This document shows, piece by piece, positions 54,464-64,000 of a DNA stretch of 64,000 nt (within the stretch, counting starts at the first letter, position 1; each line of letters opens with the position of its first letter). Under the pieces are notes generated by a model, which saw only the letters and a program-made list of their open reading frames with translations, did not search any database and was not told the origin of the DNA. The DNA is taken from positions 7,130,001-7,194,000 of the forward strand of contig JBHGNT010000010.1 in the NCBI GenBank assembly GCA_043228905.1. The letters run 5' to 3'. Source of the DNA: Azolla caroliniana (taxonomy: Eukaryota > Polypodiophyta). A program made the position numbers and the translations under genes.

Positions 54464-57400
54464 TCAATGTAGTCTTCGCCATAAAAGCCATGCCGACCCA
54501 AGAGATAGGCCGAGATAGACCTTCCATATCCCACCATTCCCCATGAAAGATGTTGTTCCAAAGACTGAGCGACCTATTACTTTTAGAAAAAAACCTAGTT
54601 TGCAACTCCTCTTAAAAGAGGCAATCGAAAATTCCTGCCCAGAAAGAAAGAAATAAAAACCCAGACAATTTGAGTGATCAGAATTCAGCCTTGGATAATA
54701 ATAATAATGTCATGAACTTATACTATCCATCCATGTGAGATAGTCAAGGCAAGAATGATAACGACCATATACAAACAATATTCATCTCTTCATCACAAAT
54801 AATCTCACTAATAATAATAACAATAGAAATGTGATGTTTGAATATTTAAATGTTATGTTTGAGTATATGCTTAGAATTGCTTGAAGTCCTACCTTTGGGA
54901 GCTTGTCAAGGTGATTCAGATGATCGACATGAAGGATAACATTTGATAATGCTGATATCCACAATGAGGTAGGGGTGTCTGCATACACTCGCGAGACTAT
55001 ATCAAATGCTTCATGTGCCCCTTGCTCAATGGCATGTAGAATCTTTGCTTCTCGTGCTTTTCTATGCCTATCACAAAACATTGTTAACTGGTTATGAAAT
55101 AAAGTTAAAAGTGTTTTGGATACCAAATAATAAATACCATTTTTTGGTATTGCCTCTTTCAGCCCTTTGTGGTTTAGGAGAAGAGTGTCAATGTACAAAA
55201 TCTCAAACCAAAACACACATCATATGTGAAATGATCAAACAGAAATAGAAACGGGGGGGACCTGTGGTATGAAGCTGGGACGACTAGTTTTTCTTTCTCA
55301 AAAAATATACAAAACAAAAGTTTACCCTAGATAGCTCCTCATCATATGAACAGGCCAAAGATTGAAGTGGCCATGCATTGGCACAATCACATGCGGTGCC
55401 AAATCAATGAATTTCCGAGTCGTTGTAAAGTAATCCTGTAAAGAAACGAATGTGTGAGATAGATATTAATTAGATAGAAAGCAAGAATTTAAAAAAGAAA
55501 AAGGAAACAGAAGAATAAAAAATTTAATGATTTTTTAGTCGCTTGCCTCCATATTTCCTCCAGATCTCACATCTAGTACTGCACTTCCTTGTCTGCAAAA
55601 GAAAAGAAAAATGTGATTAATCCATCACCGTCAAACTCTCTAAGACAAAATAATGACATAAACAAGAAAAATGTCTTCTTTAACTGCTATGGACGTGGAC
55701 TTGGAACTAAAATTAATGGTTGTCTTCGCAAACTGTTATATTTTGCAAAACAAATATGAGGGCAGTAAGAATATGGTATCAGGTGCTTGGTGTGCTCTGG
55801 CAGACAGATGCTTGGCCCCTATCCGCAAATGGTGTAAAGGAAACTTTAGTTAATGTTGAGTCAATACTCAATCAAAGTAGATAAAATAGATGGATAAGTA
55901 GTATCACACAATCACATAAGTAGAATGAAATGCACAAAAAGAAAATAAATTACCCAAGATTGTTGTATTCATCTGATGAGATTCTACAAAAGAATTAATC
56001 AGCCATGTTGCTCTTGTATTCTCCCTCCACACACATAAGATAGATGTCCCCCCATCCCCTTCATTGATCCCCATTTTAGGGATTTATATAGGTTCGGCAA
56101 TGCTAGAAGGGGTGATCACATGATGCCACTTGGTGCTTGTAAGCTCTCACATATGCATGTATATAAAATGTACATATTGTTCCCTTATTTACGTCCTAAG
56201 TAAAGACACTTTCTTCGAATCATCCAAAAGAAATATATATGCAACTACTACTTCATTGGTAGTGATATTGTCTCCTTACAGAAGTGTGCTTCAAAAAGGT
56301 AACACAATGAAGATTTGTTATCAGAGTAATAGAAAATTTTAGTGGAGAGCATGAAACAGGAATTTTAAACAGTAAAAACCAATATCTTTTAAGGCTGTTA
56401 GAACCCAAACGAAAAAACACACAAAAACAAGTATTCAAAGAAGTTCAATTCACATTGAGGATGTCAGAACTGAAACAATGGCTAATCATTTGAGTAAATG
56501 CATAAAAAGTATTTGTACCTTTGCATTTACGTGAATATGCATAAGAATATCCTTCAAATTAATTTGCATTGGTTAAAATGGAAAGGCTTACCCTACACAA
56601 TGATCTCCTGCAATGAGAGTATGAGTTGGGACATGTAGCAATGCCATATGTCCAAGGGTATGACCCTGCAACAAAAAGTAAATAGTTAAATGATTATAAT
56701 GCAAGAGACAGGTTTGTGGTTCTAGCAATTGGGCTTGACAGGTTAGTTGTAATATCAAAGTAACTAAGAAACTTAGGAGGGATGGAAAATGCAATGTGAA
56801 TGAATGAGACTTTGACATCTTACGGCGTTAAAAACATTAATAAATGAAAATTTTGACAGCATCCCTTTTTATCTCTAATATCTATGTGAGAAAGAGTATT
56901 GTTTCGTATAAAAATGGAAGATTCATTTGTTCCGAATTCCTCTAATAAATATGCTCAATTTCATAGCATGAATATGCATAAATTACTTGACATTTGTGAA
57001 GTATATATGCTCAATTAATACTTGTCATATGTAATAATTTGCGAGATAATAAAGAGGCAAGTGTAAGCAGTTAGGAATGACAGTTTCCTACAATGACTGC
57101 CCCCTAGAGAGATATTGGATTGGTTTCTCTTCTAACTAAGAGTTATATCGAGCATATGCAAATCACCAGATTGAAAAAGACGATAGAAGATTGTACATAC
57201 AATGATTTTCCATGCAATAAAAATTCTCGTGTAGCAGGGCTTTTAGAACTACCCAATCATGATCTAATTTCACTCACTGCTGCTCCAATAACTCGAAGCT
57301 CTTGGTCACCCACAAAGATAGCTGAACCATCAACAACAGGCAAGCACTTGAATTTTCTTCCATCTGTAAGCATGAATTCAAAAGGTACTTCTGAGAAAAC

Positions 57401-60288
57401 AAAACTTTTGAGAGTTGTAAAATTCTACTTTTGAATCAGAATTGAAAATATGAGAATAATCTCAAATGCTTGGAATCAACAAAGATTTCTAAGAAATATA
57501 CAAAGTTAACACCTTGAATTTAATTCATTACGTTTACGGCATTACAAATCACCTCATCAAGATTCATAACATCTTGTAGAAATCAGCTGAAAAGAGAGCC
57601 TTCTTCTTTTTCTTCTTCTTCTAACTTAAAAACTATGTTTCGACACCGGAATATCTTCAAAGTTCCATATAAATAAAAGAGAAAAATCCAACCTTTTCCT
57701 AATCTAGACAGAGTGAACTCATGTGCAAGAATCACTGCTTCTGGGTTCCATTTATGCACAGTAGGCAACCCTATACAATAAGAGAGGTTCAGTCAGATCT
57801 TAGAACAGAGGCGATCCAGATTCAGCTACACAATAAATAAATAAAATAATGCACACTGTCTCAACTCAGGTTAGTATTATAAAAACAATTCTTTATTATC
57901 TACTTCGGAAGATGAAGCAGGATTTGTGAATAGAGAGCTTCTCACCTTCTATATGGTCAAAGTGATGGTGTGTAAGGAAGATCAGTAACCTTCTGGGCAA
58001 TGCATTCACAACAGCAGATAACTGATCTGTTACCATCAATATGCAAAATTCATTTATTAACCTCTTAATCTAAACATAAAGTTATAGCATCTAATTTTTT
58101 CTACATAAGTGAAAGAGATTTGCCTTTTTTTTAAAATGAATCATAACCGAGGATGACTGTTCAATGCAAATGCGCTAAGAAATAGATCAAAGTTTCAGAA
58201 AGCAAATCAGCATTGCAGTAGTACATGGTGAAAAACTTCAATAATTAAACACTAATATGTGATTACACCACCTACAAAATAAATTCAATACTTGTAACTA
58301 AAGGAACTCTTTTCAGTGAAGGCACTTGAAACGTATGATCGATAAATATTGAGCAAATTCTTGACTTTTAAAAGCCTCCAGAAAAAGAATTATAAGTGTA
58401 TCAAAGGGTGAAGTTAATCAAGAGCAAAAACTACAAATAAGGATCAACCCAAAAACCGCAATAAAAATTAGCATTTAACCTTGTGCTTCGATGGGATGAC
58501 AAGCAGGATCCACTATTAAAGCCTCTCCAGTTATTAGTGAACCAGTATTGTCGTGGGGTGTAGCAATACATGAAAAGACAACAAGATTGGTCTTTGAGAA
58601 AGGATTTCTTGTTGAGCTAGCTAAGGGAACTAACAAGAGCCCAGGTGGATATTCCTATTAAAGCACACAAATTATCAAAAAATGAGAATAAAAATTAGAA
58701 TTCATATAAAATAACATGACACACAACAAAAAGAAACCCTAGAAGAAGCTGAGAATGTTTTCAAGCTCGATGATTTAGACTGATAGATATAAACCATGCT
58801 TATCTAATAAATAAAGGTAGAAAAAATCTTAGATACAATGAGATGAATAAAAACATTTATGGGAAGATGCAATGTTTCTACCTGAGCTTTCATCGTAAGG
58901 CTCAATTTATGTTGTAAACCTTCCGGAAAATGTGGAGAAAAGCTATAACTAGCTAAAGGTCCAATTCGGATCGAATCCCCTGGACCTCCTGTCAAAATTC
59001 TCCATGCATCTTCTGAAGTCAACCACTTTCCTGTTGACAAAAGTTCTCATATACACAAGTCAGATTACGATATGGAATCAACAACAACAACAATAATAAT
59101 AAAATTGACTATGTTAAGAATCTAAAATGGATACAATAGTAACAAACAATTGGAATGTGTTCAGAGTCTACATAGGGAATTAACAAAAACTGAACTGAGC
59201 AATAAATATTGGAAACTTTTATCACCAAAACTATATTACCTATTCTTGGTGGTAGTTCTTCCTCGAGATGCAGTTCTGACATAAAAATAATTGTTTGACA
59301 TTGTGGTCCTGGCCCATAATCAGGTTCTTCCACATATTTCCAGTATATCCAAGGTTCCATATATTCCCATATTGCACCTAGCTTTTCCTTCAGCTAATAA
59401 GGAATAAGATAAAAAAAAATCAAACATGGGGACCCAAAGCCCTTCAATCCAATTGTCAATCAATGAGACCCAAAGCACTTCAAATTGCGTATCAATTGTC
59501 TCAGCTCTTGATATGTGAATTCCTCATAGAATATATGCCAATGCCAATGCCAATGAGAATATGGATTTAGTTAAGTTTGCAGTCATTATATTCTTACTTT
59601 AAGATATGCATTTATTTTTAACACTCGTTTCATTTAGGGGGAGTGACTTTGACTTATCTATTTTCTATTGGGAACCCCAAAAACAAGCAAAGTAGAACAT
59701 TTAAAATTCGTAAATGTGTATGTAAATATCTACAGATATACGTAGATACTTGCTGATGTATGTATGTATGTATGTAGATACATACATATGCACATGTATG
59801 TATGAACATATGCACGTACGGATGTATGTGTGTAGATAATGATGTGCACCATGGACTAATTGCGAAGAGTTAAATTTCAATAATATGAATTGCCCGTGGA
59901 GCATTGGCGATTAGGTACAACAACTATGATGGATCATTAATGAATGACTGAAGATGGATAGATACATAGCAGCCGTCTGTACCTGGCGAATGGAATGATG
60001 GGTGTCAAGGTGACTGATGCCTATGTTATGAAGAGCTGATTGGACATTGGAAGAGACAGAGCATGAATCAACATCAGAGATCTGATCCTTCTTTTCCTGA
60101 TCAGCATGAGAAGGGGGTAGAGAAGCCCAAGGAAGGTCCCAAAGAGGGATGTCTTCTTTTTCAGTGTCATCCTCCTCATCAGCAGTAGATGATAGTAAAG
60201 GCGAAGATAATGGGGGAGGGGTGGGGACGAGTAGCAGAGTGAAGTGGTGAGCAGCCTTGAGCTTGAGTAAGAGGCCGATCCGATACAT
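54464..60288 (-). CDS. Metallo-beta-lactamase-fold hydrolase, LACTB2-like (12 exons)
   Basis: Minus strand. My exons: 59,983-60,288; 59,240-59,393; 58,882-59,030; 58,480-58,654; 57,946-58,026; 57,693-57,770; 57,278-57,363; 56,592-56,665; 55,547-55,592; 55,326-55,435; 54,893-55,067; 54,464-54,634. They total 1,605 nt (534 codons plus stop) and every junction keeps phase. All introns are GT-AG except intron 9, whose donor is GC (GGAG|GCAAGC). Start MYRIGLLLKL. The zinc-site motif HHHFDH is at about 281-286 (H-x-H-x-D-H); further ligands are GHTLGH (H345), AGDHCVG (D364) and VPMHGH (H404). The N-terminal part (1-200) has IPLWDLP and is typical of the plant forms; length fits the Arabidopsis At4g33540-type protein. 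The C-terminus has a hydrophobic stretch YLGLSLGSAWLLW. Probably a metal-dependent hydrolase or nuclease; substrate unknown. The 5' leader is CT-rich (60,297-60,344). Confidence 0.9.
55773..56303 (+). repeat. Possible LTR-element remnant in intron 8
   Basis: Inside intron 8 (55,593-56,591) there is a primer-site-like TGGTATCAGGTGC at 55,773, then 80 bp later TGTTGAGTCAATACTCAATC at 55,854, which resembles an LTR start with its own TTGAGT/ACTCAA hairpin; TTATATA follows at 56,083. The arrangement recalls a small LTR element, but no second LTR copy was found. Confidence 0.3.
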
Positions 60289-60293
60289 TGTTC

Positions 60294-60296
<3 letters not shown>

Positions 60297-60329
<33 letters not shown>

Positions 60330-60344
60330 AAGAGAGAGAGAGAT
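60297..60344 (-). repeat. CT-rich microsatellite in the 5' leader
   Basis: Plus-strand (GA)n run with one interruption, just upstream of the hydrolase start codon. CT-rich leaders are common in plant genes. The overlapping ORFs are shadows. Confidence 0.85.
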
Positions 60345-61894
60345 GAACGTTCCAAACAGGGCACCTTGGTCCTTCTGCAGTAAAAAGCAGCCACACATAC
60401 AGACAGAAACAGAGAACCCAATGGAGACCAACCAGAGAAGGTCATGGGTTCAAACCCTACATTCCACAAGTGGCATCTAGTAAATTAAGAGATATCTATG
60501 AATAATGGAAGTAATAGAGAAGTATTTGAGAGGTGAGAAAATAATGAACTAGAAACCTATTAGGTCTTTGTTGCAAGAAATGCCAATCTTGCAATGAATC
60601 TGATAAACAATATTCGATTGCGGGTTCATTGGACATTTGCAAATAAGAAAAGCCTTGCCAAATGTAAAATCAATTGACGTTTATTGTAAACTAATTACAA
60701 AGCATGCATGGATGATAGAGCAAGTACAGAATAAAAATTCACAATGTCCAATAGTTGGTGGCAGATTGTGGTGCAATTGGGGTTGTGGTATCATCTTCAT
60801 TTCAAAGTTTTGAGGCATTCAGGACCATGGATTACTTCCACCAAAGAAACGTCACTATTGGAAAGTAAGTGTTTGCACAATTTCAAAGGAATATAATCAA
60901 CATTGGTTTATCATTTTCATTGACAAGTAATAATGTCCATTTCATAAAGTTTATGTGCAATATGGGCTTCTTTAGCTAAATGTCAAAATCACTTTCCAAT
61001 GGGTATCTCCTCAAGTGGAGTTAGAAATGCTTTCTCCACACTTTCTGGTTTCACTCTCAAGTTCTTAAAGTGTTGGAGAATATGGCATAATTGTTGTTTG
61101 AAGAATGCCTTCCACATTGATGCTTACTATGGGAATTAGAGACAAATTTCAGAGACATCAGGGAAGCCATATGGGAACATAATTTCATATATGAACCAAC
61201 AGAAAACTATTGCTTCAAACCATCCATGATAAATCATTAGAGTACTATCACTTGAATCCCAGCAGGCCACAATCATACATTAATTCATGAATTTTACATC
61301 ATTGCCAACATAAGGAAACACTTCGTTAACAAATTAAAGCTTTCGTAATAGCAATTTGCAACCACTTAAAAAAAGGAATAACAATTTCAACATAGCTCTC
61401 AATGATTACAGAAAAATGACAGATTTTAAAGAGGATCTTTAAATAAAGAGGATTTGTCCCAATAGCCCATAATAGTTTGTCATGTCTTACACAATTTAGT
61501 GTCCATTGCAAATTCCATTGAAACAATCTGACCTTTACCAGTAAGCCTCATTTTATCAAATCATATAATGCAACAATGGACAACAAACCCTGACTAGAAA
61601 TTGCAAAATCGCGACTGCTTTACTCTGTGTCAATAGAAAATCTTTGCTAAATGGTAACCATATACTTAATACTTGATGATTCACAATTATGGTCATCAAT
61701 CCAATGCTCGCAAACTCATTTAGAAACATTAGGAAACCCCGAGATACTGGAAACAATTCAAAAGGAGCAGTAACAGTCTCTTCCTCTGTTCTCTCCAAAT
61801 GATTTTCAATACTTAGATCAAAGATATGGAGAACAATAAAAAAAGATCATGCTAGCAGCATTCCATAAGCAAGATCTCATTGACTGAAATCCCA
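60345..61894. other. Spacer between the two minus-strand genes
   Basis: Contains the promoter of the hydrolase gene (right of 60,345) and the 3' flank of the next gene. No additional coding feature is supported; a minus ORF at 61,556-61,798 lies just downstream of the second gene's stop and is probably 3' UTR. Confidence 0.5.
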
Positions 61895-63906
61895 TTAGAT
61901 TTCAAGATATTCGATTACATGGTCACTGTTTGCATGAGGGGCATTTGGCTCAGGTAAACCACTGTTTTCCCGGATATGTTCTAATACACCCACTAATGAG
62001 GCACATTTATGTCCTACCTCTACAAGTCCTTTCACAGAAAGTTGCATTGATCGAAGCTTCTTATGAACATCATTTGAAAGAACAAGTCTCATCATATGGA
62101 CATCCAAAAGAACAGAAATCCATCGGAGAACATCCGACATAGATGGAATCCACAATTCTTTCTTCATCACTGATGAAGAGAACATAGACCCGTGCCTAGA
62201 ATAATATTTTTCTAACCATTTCTCAAGGTAATGGAGAAGCTTGTGCACCTCAGCGCCCTCAAGATGAGTAAAAAAGGAGGTTAGAACAGCCTCATCATGC
62301 CCAAATGCGAGCAAGTTATGCAAGCAAAGCTCAAAAGGCTGGAAGTGATCCACTGCTAAACATAGTAAAATGGCTCGTTCAATGTCATCCTTATCCATGT
62401 CAAATTTCATTCCATTTCCTTTTATACCCACATCAACAGAACAAATTTTATTCTCATTTCTGTCCTCCACTATGCCTTTCTCTGAAAGCCTTGAGATAGC
62501 AACAACAGCCCTTTGTCTCCATTGATTCCGAACAACGGTGAGGCTCTTTCCTGATCTAACAGAGATTTTCAATATATATTTGAGCATAAGCAATGTATCA
62601 GAGAACCGTGGGTCAGCCACGTTTCTCATGTACAAGCAAAGGAGAAAAACGTCACCATGTTTAATCAGTTTTGCAACGAAATCAGGGTAAGTATTTCCAT
62701 GAATCGAGTGCGACTCGAGCATGCTTTTCACTGCATCCCAATTCCTGCAAGAAATGCAAGCTCTCAGGATCGAGCTAACAAGCTTCTGTCCAGACCTTGG
62801 GCAATATTGTTTGAGAAGCTTTGGAAATGATAAACTTCTATTCTCACTTTTCACTGCATTTTTCTTCAAAATCTCCTCCTCGCTCTTTGCCTCACATTCC
62901 TTCTCTTCACTGTTCTTCACGCTTTCGTTCTCCTTATTTGTCTTTACACCTGCCTTACCTGAGTCAAGAACTTTAGGATTAGTTGGGCAATATTGTTTGA
63001 AAAGCTTCAGAAATTATAAAGTTCTATTGGGCAATATTGTTCGAAAAGCTTCAGAAATTATAAAGTTCTATTCTCACCTTTCACCGTGTGTTTCTTCACA
63101 ATCTCCTCCTCACTCTTTGCCTCACATTCCTTCTCTTCACTGTTCTTCACGCATTCAATTTCCTTATTTTTCTTTACATTTGTCTTACCTGAGTCAAGAA
63201 CTTTAGGGTTAGTTGGGCAATATTGTTTCAGAAGCCCCGGAAATAATAAAGTTCTATTCTCACTTTTCACCGCATGGTTCTTCACAATCTCCTCCTCCTC
63301 GCATTCCTTCTCTTGCCTTCTCTTCTCTTCACTGTTCTTCACGCTTTCGGCCTCCTTATTTTTCTTTACACTTGCCTTACCTGAGTCAAGAACTTTAGAT
63401 TTAGTTGGGCAATTTTGTTTGAGAAGCTTTGGAAATGATAAACTTCTATTCTCACTTTTCACTGCATTCTTCTTCAAAATCTCCTCCTCGCTCTTTGCCT
63501 CACACTCCTTCTCTTCACTGTTCTTCACGCTTTCGGTCTCCTTATTTTTCTTTACACTTGACTTACCTGAGTCATGAACTTTAGGGTTAGGGTTGAGTAC
63601 CTGTTCGAAGTAAGATCTGAGGAGGCGGTCCATGGCATCTGTGGAAGGATTGTCGTCGTCTGAGAGCTTGTCCAGCTGGGAAGAGAGAGCTTCTTCTGAA
63701 TCGATACGCACCTTGATGGTGTGGAGAGCGGAGGAAGGTACGGGTCGCCATCGAAGGAAGTCGCCATTAGGAGGAGAAGGAGGAGTTGAGTCCTCTTCTA
63801 CCGTATGGACAGGGAGCCACAGAGGCTCGAGGGAGCAGATGGAAGCCTCTTGACCGTCTGCAGGGCCTAAGCTCTGGGCTTTCTTCACCAGGTCGAGGAG
63901 GGCCAT
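61895..63906 (-). CDS. Repeat-bearing protein with a possible NOL11-like C-terminal domain
   Basis: Minus strand, two exons by my reading: 63,078-63,906 and 61,895-62,958, joined across a 119-bp intron (donor AAAG|GTGAGA, acceptor CTCAG|GTAAG). The join gives 1,893 nt, exactly 630 codons plus stop, and removes the only in-frame stops. Start MALLDLVKKAQSLG at 63,906. Residues 1-105: Pro/Ser/Asp-rich, with SLEPLWLPVHTVEED. Then four tandem copies of a charged unit of about 62 residues (PKVLDSGK..VKKNKE, VKNSEEKECEAKSEEEI, KSENRSLSFPKLLKQ), the third and fourth fused by the intron. From about residue 310 a helical domain follows (KLVSSILRACISCRNWDAV, LLMLKYILKISVRSGK, HKLLHYLEKWLEK, LLRWISVLLD-like VLRWISVLLDVHMMRLV). 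Its pattern resembles the C-terminal domain of NOL11, a factor in rRNA transcription and processing, but I am not certain; otherwise the function is unknown. Confidence 0.8.
62959..63577 (-). repeat. Coding tandem repeats of about 187-190 bp
   Basis: The word ccttacctgagtcaagaactttag (minus: CTCAGGTAAG) recurs near 62,954, 63,184, 63,374 and 63,558 (second to fourth spaced 190 and 184 bp; the first is 230 bp off because of a 44-bp local duplication, 62,983-63,070). Each unit encodes the same charged segment. Confidence 0.88.
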
Positions 63907-63924
63907 ATGGAGAACAGAGGAGCA

Positions 63925-63983
63925 GAGTGAGGGTTAGGGTTAGGGTTCTGAGCAGAGTGAGGTTTAGGGTTAGGGTTCTGGGC
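63925..63983 (-). promoter_or_regulatory. Telo-box cluster upstream of the NOL11-like gene
   Basis: Telomere-type units: gagggttagggttagggtt (63,929-63,947) and gaggtttagggttagggtt (63,959-63,977), each next to ctg.gcagag. On the minus strand they read AACCCTAACCCTAA. In plants such telo-boxes (AAACCCTAA) near starts are typical of ribosomal-protein and ribosome-biogenesis genes, which fits a nucleolar role. Confidence 0.75.
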
Positions 63984-64000
63984 AGAGAAGGCTGAGCACA

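Noticed and set aside
54782-55216. Minus ORF 144 codons as a complete gene
   Set aside because: It is exon 11 of the hydrolase read through into introns on both sides; the splice sites and phases fit the 12-exon model.
60021-60431. Alternative minus frames upstream of the hydrolase start
   Set aside because: They run through the CT-rich leader; the frame with MYRIGLLLKL alone keeps phase with exon 2.
63086-63577. Plus-strand Phe/Ser-rich ORF
   Set aside because: Antisense of the charged coding repeat; the minus frame continues into the helical domain and has the start context.

Overview
The window is nuclear DNA of a seed plant. Evidence: two multi-exon or intron-containing genes of plant type, telo-box repeats, AT-rich intergenic DNA with microsatellites, and a large nest of Ty1/copia, Ty3/gypsy and hAT elements using plant-type initiator-Met primer sites (TGGTATCAGAGC). 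I cannot name the species. There is no CRISPR array, rRNA or phage, and I found no operon-like system.

Layout. 1-10,341: AT-rich intergenic DNA with a decayed Ty3/gypsy RT/RNase H remnant (441-938), a dense microsatellite cluster (1,940-3,258) and an 89-bp tandem duplication (9,235-9,413). 10,342-44,966: a nested transposon block. In order it holds copia A (truncated), a scrap of a gypsy LTR, copia B (nearly complete, a few stops and one frameshift), a reversed copia scrap, copia C whose 5' LTR is split by copia D, gypsy F (minus-strand chromovirus) whose 3' LTR is split by copia E, gypsy G (plus strand) split by a 5.1-kb hAT element, and copia H (fragment). Copia D is intact: LTRs about 0.7% different outside length-variable repeats, a 5-bp target duplication and one open 1,356-codon gag-pol. 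45,285-52,231: copia I, a full-length minus-strand element with a target duplication, carrying a solo LTR (J) and another LTR-like insertion (K). 52,237-54,463: intergenic.

54,464-60,288 (minus): a 12-exon metallo-beta-lactamase-fold hydrolase gene (534 codons, LACTB2-like) whose exon phases all agree. 61,895-63,906 (minus): a two-exon gene with four tandem copies of a charged repeat and a C-terminal part resembling NOL11; its intron lies inside the repeat array. Telo-boxes lie just upstream of it.

Most worth a second look: (1) palindrome arrays around or enclosing the TATA box in seven LTRs of several unrelated families, with compensatory changes in the A/B/C/E family; (2) an in-frame pol extension beyond RNase H, ending inside the first bases of the 3' LTR, in three different copia elements; (3) an apparent intron derived from an internal coding tandem repeat; (4) a hAT right arm made of large tandem duplications rich in short motifs. 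Everything was read by eye; no alignment or database search was run.
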